Source: Agaribacillus aureus (GTDB lineage: Bacteria; Bacteroidota; Bacteroidia; Cytophagales; Cyclobacteriaceae). From it: a stretch of 64,000 nucleotides of DNA. Location: the NCBI GenBank assembly GCA_030442055.1, contig JAUJEB010000014.1:1-64000 (forward strand), given 5' to 3'. Position 1 is the first letter of the stretch; each line of letters begins with the position of its first letter. The translations under genes and the position numbers were made by a program. The notes below the pieces were generated by a model, which did not search any database, was not told where the DNA came from, and worked only from the letters and a program-made list of their open reading frames with translations. Positions 1 to 8,707 of this stretch are shown one piece after another.

Positions 1-1809
1 CACGTACCATTGCTCACTGTCCAGCGTAACACATAGCTATTGCCTGCCACACCGTTGAACACCGTATTAAATAAGGCATTATTCACAAAACTACCTCCTG
101 CACCACTCACAATACTCCAGGCACCTGTTCCTACTCCGGCACTCACATCATTACCCGTCAAAGTCGTTGAAGTAACACCACACAAAGTTTGGTTTCCGCC
201 GGTTGTGGCTAGTGTAGGATCTGCCTCTAAGTTAATCGTCACATCATTGCTGCTTGGGCTACATACACCATTGCTGATTGTCCAGCGGAGCACATAGCTA
301 ACGCCGGCTGTCCCTGTAAACCCACTCGTCGCACTGTTTACATCTGTTATCGCTCCAAAACCATCGGTATTACCGCCAGGAGCAAAACTCCATTGGCCGG
401 TGCCTATCACAGGAGTGTTAGCTGATAAGCTCGTACTCGTCCCACATAAAGTCTGATCTGAGCCCGCATTGGCTGTTGTCGGGTTCTGATCAAAGGTCAC
501 TGTCATATCTGCACTGCTGGGGGTACACGTACCATTGCTCACTGTCCAGCGTAACACATAGCTGTTGCCTGCCACACCATTGAATACCGTATTAAATAAG
601 GCATTATTCACAAAACTACCTCCTGCACCGCTCACAATACTCCACGCACCCGTGCCTACACCGGCACTCACATCATTTCCTGTCAATGTCGTCGAAGTAA
701 CACCACACAAGGTCTGGTTTCCACCGGTTGTGGCTGGTGTAGGATCCGCCTCTAAATTAATCGTTACATCATTACTGCTTGGACTACATACACCATTGCT
801 GATCGTCCATCTTAATATATAGCTAACACCAGCTGTCCCTGTAAAACCGCTCGTTGCGCTGTTTACATCTGTTATCGCTCCAAAGCCATCTGTATTACCA
901 CCAGGGGCAAAACTCCATTGGCCGGTGCCTATCACAGGAGTGTTAGCTGATAAGCTCGTACTCGTCCCACATAAAGTCTGATCTGAGCCCGCATTGGCTG
1001 TTGTCGGGTTCTGATCAAAGGTCACTGTCATATCTGCACTGCTGGGGGTACACGTACCATTGCTCACTGTCCAGCGTAACACATAGCTGTTGCCTGCCAC
1101 ACCATTGAACACCGTATTAAATAAGGCATTATTCACAAAGCTACCTCCTGCGCCACTTACAATATTCCAGGCTCCAGTGCCTACACCGGCACTCACATCA
1201 TTTCCTGTCAATGTCGTCGAAGTAACACCACACAAGGTCTGGTTTCCACCAGTTGTGGCTGGTGTAGGATCGGCCTCTAAGTTAATCGTTACATCATTGC
1301 TGCTTGGGCTACATACACCATTACTGATTGTCCAGCGGAGCACATAACTAACACCGGCTGTCCCTGTAAAACCGCTCGTTGCACTGTTTACATCTGTTAT
1401 TGCTCCAAAACCATCGGTATTACCGCCAGGAGCAAAACTCCATTGGCCGGTGCCTATCGTTGGTACATTCCCTGCCAGGCTCGTACTCGTCCCACATAAA
1501 GTCTGATCTGAGCCCGCATTAGCTGTTGTCGGATTCTGATCAAAGGTCACTGTCATGTCTGCACTGCTCGGAGTACAGGTACCATTGCTGACTGTCCAGC
1601 GTAACACATAGCTGTTGCCGGCTACGCCGTTGAACACCGTATTAAATAAGGCATTATTCACAAAGCTGCCTCCTGCACCGCTCACTATACTCCACGCACC
1701 TGTTCCTACTCCGGCACTCACATCATTACCTGTCAATGTCGTTGAAGTAACGCCACACAAAATCTGGTTTCCACCAGTTGTGGCCGTTGTCGGCGTTTCA
1801 TCGATCTGA
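1..1809 (-). repeat. 525-bp tandem repeat inside the surface-protein gene
   Basis: The same sequence block recurs at exact 525-bp spacing; equivalent points lie at 40, 565, 1090 and 1615. Each unit encodes two different Ig-like modules (175 residues). Copies differ by scattered single bases. The block near 1455-1490 carries a divergent patch compared with its counterparts near 405-440 and 930-965, while its flanks remain nearly identical, suggesting recombination or gene conversion between copies. The fourth copy is only half a unit and merges into more divergent modules toward 2330. Confidence 0.95.
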
Positions 1810-2852
1810 AAAGTCATGTTATCCGAGTCGCTACAGGTACCATTGGTAATGGTCCATTGCAATGTATATGTCTGTCCCGGAGTTCCGATAAAGGTTGTTC
1901 CTGCCTGCGTTGCATCTACAAAGCTCCCCATGCCGTCTCCTGCAGTTTCAGTCCATAATCCAGTACCCACTACCGGTGTATTGCCGCCAAGTGCACTGGA
2001 AGTTACACCACAAAGCGTGATATTGGAACCTGCATTGGCTGTGGTAACATTTTGATCCATTGTTATGGTCACATCATCCTGATCCACACAGGCTCCGTTG
2101 GTGGCCGACCATCTCAAAACATAGGTGTTCCCTTGTACACCATTGAATACCGTGTTATGTAAAGCGCTATTTACAAAGCTTCCTCCGGCACCGCTCACAA
2201 TACTCCAGGCTCCACTTCCCATGCTGATTGAATTTCCTGCAAGTGTGGTACTATTTCCGCATAATTGCTGGTCTGGTCCCGCATTGGCAAGGGTCACATC
2301 CTGCGATGAGACCACGATGTGGTCGTTACTATCCCCTACATTATTCCCCGTTTGATTAGACGTTCCCCCCGTTCTCCTAAAATTTCCAGATCCACTGTTT
2401 GTAATAGCCCTCACTTCAAGCCCGGATATGGTTATCTGATCGGGTGTAGTTTGCGTATTGTCATGATCGAATTGAATGGTTAAACTCGTAGCGGTTACAA
2501 CCATGGAAACATTCGACAGACCGTTGCCACCTGTAACGGTTACCGTACCAACTCCGGGATTAAATTCAAAATCTGCGACATCGGGGCCTACGATGTAGGT
2601 AAAACCACTACCGTTATCCACAATATCGTTAAAAGCGGTTTCACCAATAATAATATTGCTGACAGCTTTAAAATCACCATCTACACATAAATCAGTGATA
2701 TCGGTAGCCTTCGTAACCGCGACCTGTCCATGTAAAAGAATAGGTAAAAAGTGAAAAACCACCCACAGAACAGCTATTTGTGCAAGCTTTATAACTCTCA
2801 AAGGCGTTTTATTGACGGTTGATATGTATTCTAAATCCTGATTATTGAACAT
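1..2852 (-). CDS. Giant exported Ig-like repeat surface protein (partial, C-terminus outside window)
   Basis: Open frame of about 950 codons with no stop, running off the left edge; start ATG at 2852-2850. The N-terminus has a basic stretch followed by a hydrophobic segment (about residues 25-42), consistent with a Sec signal with a long n-region. Residues about 45-165 form a non-repetitive head; then come roughly 85-90-residue beta-sandwich-like modules, each with a Gly-Asn/Asp-Gln-x-Leu-Cys entry and a Tyr-x-Leu-x-Trp-x-x-x-Asn-Gly-x-Cys exit. From about 1809 down to base 1 two module types alternate as a 175-residue tandem unit. Such proteins in Bacteroidota are usually cell-surface adhesins or gliding-related proteins exported by type IX secretion, but the C-terminal sorting domain that would prove this lies outside the window. 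It is 288 bp downstream of the STAND operon on the same strand, so it probably has its own promoter. Function is inferred from architecture only. Confidence 0.85.
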   Translation of the reverse strand, partial: MFNNQDLEYISTVNKTPLRVIKLAQIAVLWVVFHFLPILLHGQVAVTKATDITDLCVDGDFKAVSNIIIGETAFNDIVDNGSGFTYIVGPDVADFEFNPGVGTVTVTGGNGLSNVSMVVTATSLTIQFDHDNTQTTPDQITISGLEVRAITNSGSGNFRRTGGTSNQTGNNVGDSNDHIVVSSQDVTLANAGPDQQLCGNSTTLAGNSISMGSGAWSIVSGAGGSFVNSALHNTVFNGVQGNTYVLRWSATNGACVDQDDVTITMDQNVTTANAGSNITLCGVTSSALGGNTPVVGTGLWTETAGDGMGSFVDATQAGTTFIGTPGQTYTLQWTITNGTCSDSDNMTFQIDETPTTATTGGNQILCGVTSTTLTGNDVSAGVGTGAWSIVSGAGGSFVNNALFNTVFNGVAGNSYVLRWTVSNGTCTPSSADMTVTFDQNPTTANAGSDQTLCGTSTSLAGNVPTIGTGQWSFAPGGNTDGFGAITDVNSATSGFTGTAGVSYVLRWTISNGVCSPSSNDVTINLEADPTPATTGGNQTLCGVTSTTLTGNDVSAGVGTGAWNIVSGAGGSFVNNALFNTVFNGVAGNSYVLRWTVSNGTCTPSSADMTVTFDQNPTTANAGSDQTLCGTSTSLSANTPVIGTGQWSFAPGGNTDGFGAITDVNSATSGFTGTAGVSYILRWTISNGVCSPSSNDVTINLEADPTPATTGGNQTLCGVTSTTLTGNDVSAGVGTGAWSIVSGAGGSFVNNALFNTVFNGVAGNSYVLRWTVSNGTCTPSSADMTVTFDQNPTTANAGSDQTLCGTSTSLSANTPVIGTGQWSFAPGGNTDGFGAITDVNSATSGFTGTAGVSYVLRWTISNGVCSPSSNDVTINLEADPTLATTGGNQTLCGVTSTTLTGNDVSAGVGTGAWSIVSGAGGSFVNNALFNTVFNGVAGNSYVLRWTVSNGT

Positions 2853-3140
2853 ATTTAGCAAATCATAACCACTGAATATGTGGAGTTATGCTTAGCATTG
2901 CCCCTTTTACATTTTTGGATGCCTTGAAATAAAGTAATAGGAATATTCAGGGAAAGCTTAGCCAAGAAGAGATGAAAAATAAGAAGTGTAATATTTATTT
3001 AAATATTGTAGCTAAAATCTTTCAGCAAAAAAAAGTGATGGCAGTCAGGCAATTCTCTCCTTAATTTCAGTCTATTAATCGTTTATTGATTATTTACGGC
3101 GACACCCATCTCCAAAGCCAAAAACAATGACAAGAACTTA

Positions 3141-4415
3141 TTATCTTATCAAAAAACCCTGTTTATCTGTTTTAATCAGGTTCAGGACCCTGTTGTTAGT
3201 AGTTTCGAAAAAGGTGGATGTCGCTATCAAAACAAACCCGTCTTCTGTCGGGATAACGGCTTTGCCTTCATCCACTCCCTGACCTCCAAAAACCCTGGGG
3301 GACATTTCCCATTCTGATAAAATATCTCCGGAAAAATCGGTTCTTACGAGATAAATATCCGAGTTATCCGACGTGCTTGTAAATGATGTGGTTGATCCAA
3401 CAATTATAAATCCTTCATCCTCCGTTTGTGCCATCGACATTCCCTGGTCATTCTCAGCCCCACCAAATGTTTTGGTCGAAAAATCATCCAGGAACTGGTC
3501 AATTTGAATCATTATAATGTTCTCCCCCGCCGACGAACCATTCATTTGAGAACTTGATGTTCCCAGGATGGCATAACCAAAGCTTGTGCGGCAAATTTTA
3601 TTGCCAAAATCGTCATTCAGGCCGCCATAAAAACGATTCCCTATGTTATCGCCATTCGCATTGATTTTATAGGCAAAGATATTTTTACCATCCTGCTGAT
3701 CGTTTTCTCTGGCGTTTTCGGTTGTTCCTACTACGATATAATTGTCATTATCAATCTGTACCACGGAATTTCCTACTTCCTCAGAATCTTCAAATCCCCT
3801 GGTTCTCTGCCATTCCATAATGCCATTCGCATCGGTTTTAACCAGATAAAAATCAACAGGCCCGGTTTCCGTTCTGTCTGGATTGGAGGTAGATCCCACC
3901 AGAATATATCCTCCGTCCAAGGTCTTTTGCACTTCATTACCGTGCTCATTACTATCCAGGGTATTATTACCAAAGGTATATTCAAACATGACCTCTCCAC
4001 CGGCGTTAACTTTTAGAAAATACATGTCTGTGCTATTGTTAGTATTTTGAAAATCTCCAAGTATGGCATAACCACCGTCGTCGGTTATCTGAATTGATTT
4101 TCCTTCATCATCGTTGGGTCCTCCATAGGTATTTGACCACATTTCATTTCCAAATTTGTCCACTTTAATCAAATAGATGTCAGAACCTCCATTGCCAAAT
4201 GAAGTAGTGGAACCCAATAAAATGTATCCGCCATCAGGGGTTTGTTTGACATCAGACCCTTTTTGATCTCTGAGTCCACCGTAAAATTTTACAAATGATT
4301 TGGATTGTTCCAGATCAATAGTTGCATCGTCATCGCAAGACAAACAGGACAGGCAAACCCCCGCCAAAATGCTGAGCAACTTTAATTTATATGATCGAAA
4401 TTTCATCGGTAACAT
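3141..4415 (-). CDS. Exported repeat lipoprotein, propeller-like
   Basis: 424 residues. The N-terminus has basic residues, a hydrophobic stretch and a Cys followed by three Asp (LSCLSCDDD), a likely lipoprotein signal; Asp after the Cys is compatible with surface display in Bacteroidota, but this is not proven. The mature part consists of about six to seven repeats of roughly 50-55 residues with a consensus of Gly-Gly, an acidic Asn/Asp-Asp pair, Asp-Gly-Gly-Tyr, Gly-Ser-Thr-Thr-Ser and Asp-x-Tyr-Leu-x-Lys-x-Asp, as seen in beta-propeller-like repeat proteins of Bacteroidota. Met4 (4406) is an alternative start. It is last in the four-gene operon, 7 bp after the barrel gene, so it is probably the envelope-exposed partner of the TIR-like/STAND/barrel proteins. 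No enzymatic motif was seen. Confidence 0.8.
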   Translation of the reverse strand: MLPMKFRSYKLKLLSILAGVCLSCLSCDDDATIDLEQSKSFVKFYGGLRDQKGSDVKQTPDGGYILLGSTTSFGNGGSDIYLIKVDKFGNEMWSNTYGGPNDDEGKSIQITDDGGYAILGDFQNTNNSTDMYFLKVNAGGEVMFEYTFGNNTLDSNEHGNEVQKTLDGGYILVGSTSNPDRTETGPVDFYLVKTDANGIMEWQRTRGFEDSEEVGNSVVQIDNDNYIVVGTTENARENDQQDGKNIFAYKINANGDNIGNRFYGGLNDDFGNKICRTSFGYAILGTSSSQMNGSSAGENIIMIQIDQFLDDFSTKTFGGAENDQGMSMAQTEDEGFIIVGSTTSFTSTSDNSDIYLVRTDFSGDILSEWEMSPRVFGGQGVDEGKAVIPTEDGFVLIATSTFFETTNNRVLNLIKTDKQGFLIR

Positions 4416-4422
4416 CTTCGTT

Positions 4423-5547
4423 TCAGTGCTTTTTCTTCAATTTTTTGGGTTTGTAAAATGGCTTTATGTATCCAATTGACAGGGCTACGCTATTAATTCT
4501 AAAATTGTCATCGATGTAGCCATATCTGAACAAAAGCTCGTCGTCGGCGTCCAATGGTGCTTTATCATTTCTCAAATTGGTAAGGCCTAAATAATATCTT
4601 ACATTAAACACTAAATAGTCAACACCAATATTATACTTGAACCCAGCACCTGCCAGTGCGGAATAATGGTACTTATCTCTTATTTTCGATTTCAATAATT
4701 TGATGGGAGGACCATCGACCGATCGCTGCGGCGTTTCAATATCCGCAGGATCAATATTCCATCTTGTGATATTGAGGTTTGAGCCAAGAAGATAGCTGAA
4801 AGACGCTCCCGCATAAACAAAAGGCTGAATCTTTTCTTTGGTAATACCATACTTTAACGTAATTGGAAAGTCCATCCAAATCTGGCTTTCCGCGGCGTCG
4901 ATTATTGAAAAATTATAACCAAGCGGTTGTTCTGCATCTACATAAAATGTTGTTTTCAGCGAGTCGGTCTGCTTAAAACGCCGGTTGATCATATTAACCT
5001 CAGCGCTTAGCTCCAGGTTTTGCCAAACTCGGAAATTTATACCAAGTCCGATTTGATATCCGGTTTTAGTTGCATTTCGCTGATAAGACAATGGAACATT
5101 TCCTGCACCGTTGATGCTTAAGGTATTCACAAGTGTGTTATTGACACCTCCCGTAATTCCTATGGAAAAATAGGACCTGGTTCTAAAACCGTTATATAAA
5201 TAAACAAACTCAGGCGGGTCGATCTCCGAAACCTTAAATTGAGGATTGGATTTCAAAAGCTCCAACAGATAAGTTTCCGCTTTATCGATGTCGTCCAGAA
5301 ATAGATAGGTCAGTACCAGCAGTTTATAGCTTTGCTCTTTTTGCGGTTTGTTAAATCCATTTTTTAAACACCCGGCAAGAATTTGCGGAACCTCTCTTAA
5401 TTGTCCGTTTTCATAGCTATTTTCAGCTTTATCCAGGGTTCTGGCACAATCCTGTGCTAGGATAACGGAATTTACGAAGAGACATAACATCAGCCACAAT
5501 GCCGCGATTTTCAGTTTATGGTAATATGTGCAGTTATTACTTTTCAT
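4423..5547 (-). CDS. TPR-like plus outer-membrane beta-barrel protein
   Basis: 374 residues. A hydrophobic signal segment (about residues 11-31) ending in Ala-Gln precedes an alpha-helical, TPR-like region (about 33-110). A run of alternating amphipathic strands follows (about 125-365) containing typical barrel features such as Gly-x-Gly-x-Asn-Phe and aromatic-ended strands, similar to the PorT/Omp_b-brl outer-membrane families. The final residues are strongly basic (KPKKLKKKH), unusual for a barrel, which normally ends in an aromatic residue. It starts 1 bp after the STAND gene stop and ends 7 bp before the lipoprotein gene, so the four genes are almost surely one transcript. The TPR part could bind a periplasmic partner. 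The barrel assignment rests on pattern, not on a specific family match. Confidence 0.8.
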   Translation of the reverse strand: MKSNNCTYYHKLKIAALWLMLCLFVNSVILAQDCARTLDKAENSYENGQLREVPQILAGCLKNGFNKPQKEQSYKLLVLTYLFLDDIDKAETYLLELLKSNPQFKVSEIDPPEFVYLYNGFRTRSYFSIGITGGVNNTLVNTLSINGAGNVPLSYQRNATKTGYQIGLGINFRVWQNLELSAEVNMINRRFKQTDSLKTTFYVDAEQPLGYNFSIIDAAESQIWMDFPITLKYGITKEKIQPFVYAGASFSYLLGSNLNITRWNIDPADIETPQRSVDGPPIKLLKSKIRDKYHYSALAGAGFKYNIGVDYLVFNVRYYLGLTNLRNDKAPLDADDELLFRYGYIDDNFRINSVALSIGYIKPFYKPKKLKKKH

Positions 5548-5548
5548 T

Positions 5549-8500
5549 TTAAAAGTCGCTTAATTCACTATTCCCAATAGGTAAATCCGGACAGGTATGA
5601 TTGTATTCGATATCTATATCCACATACTCGTACCATTCTTTAGCACTTAAATTTCTTTTCAGTTCCTGGCAAAATTGGTTGGCCAATACCTGGGGATTTG
5701 TTGGAAAAACCCTTATCAGGCTATTGACAGAGCCGGTGATCAGGTATTCGCCATTGGGTGAAAACGTCAAACTCCATACCCAGTCATCGTGATCCCGTAA
5801 AACGATGGGTTGCAGGTTGAGCTGATTCATAAACCATATTCTGGCCTCTCCGTCAAAACTAACTGCTGCCAGCATCTGGTCCTCCGGACCAAAAGCAATA
5901 TCATTGACCTGCGCTCCAAATCCAGGAAGATTTGCCTTAATTCTTTTCCCTTTCAAATCCCAGATTTTTACAAGACCTCCCTTTTCCCCCACTGCAAGTG
6001 CATTACCTTCATGGTTAAAGGCTATGGACTGAATAGGCGTTTTATCTCTGGTCAATTCATAAATGCTTTCCTCATAGCCATTGGTCTTATCTAAAAATAC
6101 CAACTTGCCATCTTCACGTGCCAACGCTATGGTTTTACCATCGGGGCTAATGGCAATGCGGTTAATCCTGGTATTGACTTTTAAAATCTCTGTCTTATTT
6201 TTTAAGTCGCAAAAATACAGGGTACTGTCCGCTCCTGCGGAAATGAATCCACTGTTGTCGGGCATGTAGGCAATATCCCAGATTCTATTGTCATGAATAT
6301 TGAGTTTCGAGGGTTTCTTTCTAAGGTTCTTAAGATCGAAAATCTCAATAAAGGTGGCATTATGTCCACTGATGAGCCATTTCTGGTCCGGACTGATGGC
6401 TAACACTCTGTTTGACAGGTCATTTCTCCCATTGTCAGCAATCTGGGTAACCGGCCTGTTTTCTTCTGCAAAATTCCATAGCAGCGTCTTGCCATCCCCG
6501 CTGGTGGTAAATAACTTTTTACCATCTTTTGTAAAGGCCATGGATCTTACCGAACCATTGTGACCGATTAAACGGTTAACAGAATCTCCCTTTAGTGCCT
6601 TGTGTGCGTAGTAAAGACCGTCATAAATGTCATAATCGTAATGATTGCCCTGGTATTTTTCATTAAAGTCGTATGCCTGCAAGGCCAGCAACCCTTTTAG
6701 CTGAACTTCTTCTTGCTGGAGAGATTTTACGGCCATCGTTCTGGCTACTGACAATAGTCTCAGACGGTAGGCCTCCTTTTGCTTGTTATCCGCAATATTT
6801 CTTTGGCGATTAGCTTCATCTCTTTGTTGTGTAGCTTCATCTTCTTTTCCCTCCGCATAAATCCTGGCTTTTACGGCATCAATCCTTCTTTCCTCTGCAA
6901 GCGCTGCCTGATCTTTAGCCAAGCGGGCGTTAAACAAGGCATTCTTCTCTGCCTTCTTTGCCACATTTCTTTGGTCTTCTGCCATTTTACGGGCTACAAT
7001 AGCGTCCTTTTTTAATTGTTCTTCCTGTTGACGCAGGTTTATTGCCACGTTTTTCTGGGTTTCCGCCTCGATTTTTTCTTTTTCAGCAAGCTTTCTCTGT
7101 TTTTCCGCTTCCAATTGCTGACTGAATCCATAAACCATCAGGAGAATGGAAAAAATGGCGATAATACCAAAGATAAGTGACAAAACCCTGGTTCTTCTAA
7201 GCCTTCTTCTCTGCTGCGCTTCCTTATTCTTCACCTCTGTTTCGTAGGCTTCATGGCTTGATCGCAAAAATACCGTAGCCCTTTCAAAAGCCGGGTCAAA
7301 CCTTTGCGCCCAAACCAGGGTCGGTTTGTATTTTTGCTGCCAGTTAAGGGCCAATTGCAAATCCGGGGGGCGCCACAGGGTTGTTAATCCCTGCTGGTAC
7401 TTGCCAGCTGCGTCGGAGAGCCTGAGATACATATCAATGGCCTCACCTTCCTCAGCCACCCACTGATGAGACCTCCCCCAAATCCTAATTAAACTTTCGT
7501 GTGAAACATCAATAATTGAATCGGATTTCAGCGGGACATCCTGCGGTGGCATTAATAGGGAATTACCGGACCTTCGGAACTTCTCAATCACATTGATCAG
7601 GCTTTCTTCCGGCACGTTGGCAATAGCCGCAATCAAATCCAGCCGGCTTGGCTTTCTAACGCCACTGCCATCAATTCCCTTTTCGGTGATAGTTTTAAAG
7701 AGCGTTTCACATATCCTTTTTTCCGCGTCGGACAGCTCATCGTAAATCTCATTAGCATGTTGCGACAATGCGAGCTTTATACTGCCAATGGCCTCGTAAT
7801 GCTTGATATCTATGGGCTCATCAAGAGATTTATGTTCGGTCCAATGAGCCCATGTCCGCATTAATGCATGCTGGATGATAGGCAATTGGTCCGGATCATC
7901 CTCTACGTCGTTCAATAATTCCTGCACCAGCCTGGGAGAAATTTTCCCCCCTCCTACCGCTACAGGCGCCTCAATAGCCTGACGCCTTTGATATCTGGAC
8001 ATTTGCGGAATTAAATAGTGACTTTTGTTAATCTTTTTGGTCAGATAAGGGTATTGGGCAAAACTTCCAGAATAATCTGATCGAATCGTGATTGCGATAT
8101 AAACAGGCAGCTCTGTTTGATTAATAGCCTCGGCCAGCAGGTTAATATAGGCCGTGGTCTCATTGATGTCATCATAGGCGTTATCTCCAATTTGAAATCT
8201 GAATAACTCTTCAAATTGGTCCACTAACAAAAATATATTTTTACCTGCCAAGTATCCGGATTGCTCGATCAGATCGACTAGTCCCAGCGAGCTACTCCTA
8301 AGTATGGTAGATGCAAAGATCTCTTGAAATGTTTTATCTTCACTTTCGATCCGGTGATATTGTTTATCGACTGAAAGTACCGACTTTGCTAAATTTTCAA
8401 TGGGGCTGGTACCTGGTGTGGTAATTATCACCTCCCAATCCTGGCTGTTTTCAGAATAAAGTCCGCTATATAGCTTGGGGATTACCCCACAATTCATAAG

Positions 8501-8707
8501 CGACGATTTACCGCTTCCAGAAGAGCCCAGGATAGCGACAAACCGATTTTGCATTAACTTAAAGACAACTTCATCGCTTTGTCCTTCCCTGCCAAAAAAC
8601 AGGTGGCTTTCTTCAACCTCGAAGGGCCTTAACCCGGGAAACGGATTGGAAATGACCTTAACCGCTTCTTCCTGATTATTGACAAGTCCTATGCCGTTAT
8701 TATTCAT
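5549..8707 (-). CDS. nSTAND-type P-loop ATPase with transmembrane segment, coiled coil and WD40 propeller
   Basis: 1052 residues. NPFPGLRPF at 21-29, Walker A GSSGSGKSS at 61-69 and Walker B LLVDQFEE at 160-167 are the hallmarks of the novel STAND (nSTAND1) ATPases. A helical STAND-like region follows to about 490. One hydrophobic helix (about 508-528) flanked by Arg would anchor it in the inner membrane, then a long Gln/Glu/Lys/Ala-rich coiled coil (about 530-650) and about six to seven WD40 repeats (about 705-1010). STAND proteins are signalling switches that oligomerise on ligand binding; WD40 is a frequent sensor. The start overlaps the stop of the upstream TIR-like gene by 8 bp, implying coupled translation. 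The family is often auto-annotated as a carbon-uptake HatR protein, which has no support here. Ligand and effector are unknown. Confidence 0.9.
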   Translation of the reverse strand: MNNNGIGLVNNQEEAVKVISNPFPGLRPFEVEESHLFFGREGQSDEVVFKLMQNRFVAILGSSGSGKSSLMNCGVIPKLYSGLYSENSQDWEVIITTPGTSPIENLAKSVLSVDKQYHRIESEDKTFQEIFASTILRSSSLGLVDLIEQSGYLAGKNIFLLVDQFEELFRFQIGDNAYDDINETTAYINLLAEAINQTELPVYIAITIRSDYSGSFAQYPYLTKKINKSHYLIPQMSRYQRRQAIEAPVAVGGGKISPRLVQELLNDVEDDPDQLPIIQHALMRTWAHWTEHKSLDEPIDIKHYEAIGSIKLALSQHANEIYDELSDAEKRICETLFKTITEKGIDGSGVRKPSRLDLIAAIANVPEESLINVIEKFRRSGNSLLMPPQDVPLKSDSIIDVSHESLIRIWGRSHQWVAEEGEAIDMYLRLSDAAGKYQQGLTTLWRPPDLQLALNWQQKYKPTLVWAQRFDPAFERATVFLRSSHEAYETEVKNKEAQQRRRLRRTRVLSLIFGIIAIFSILLMVYGFSQQLEAEKQRKLAEKEKIEAETQKNVAINLRQQEEQLKKDAIVARKMAEDQRNVAKKAEKNALFNARLAKDQAALAEERRIDAVKARIYAEGKEDEATQQRDEANRQRNIADNKQKEAYRLRLLSVARTMAVKSLQQEEVQLKGLLALQAYDFNEKYQGNHYDYDIYDGLYYAHKALKGDSVNRLIGHNGSVRSMAFTKDGKKLFTTSGDGKTLLWNFAEENRPVTQIADNGRNDLSNRVLAISPDQKWLISGHNATFIEIFDLKNLRKKPSKLNIHDNRIWDIAYMPDNSGFISAGADSTLYFCDLKNKTEILKVNTRINRIAISPDGKTIALAREDGKLVFLDKTNGYEESIYELTRDKTPIQSIAFNHEGNALAVGEKGGLVKIWDLKGKRIKANLPGFGAQVNDIAFGPEDQMLAAVSFDGEARIWFMNQLNLQPIVLRDHDDWVWSLTFSPNGEYLITGSVNSLIRVFPTNPQVLANQFCQELKRNLSAKEWYEYVDIDIEYNHTCPDLPIGNSELSDF

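Noticed and set aside
1-1809. CRISPR array
   Set aside because: The repeat is 525 bp, coding and continuous, with no unique spacers.
40-2355. Plus-strand open frames of 64-85 residues (Pro/Thr/Val-rich) in the first 2.4 kb
   Set aside because: They are antisense shadows of the repeat-bearing minus-strand gene; they recur with the same 525-bp spacing and have no coding signals of their own.
5549-8707. High-affinity carbon uptake protein
   Set aside because: A database label for this STAND/WD40 family without any supporting motif.
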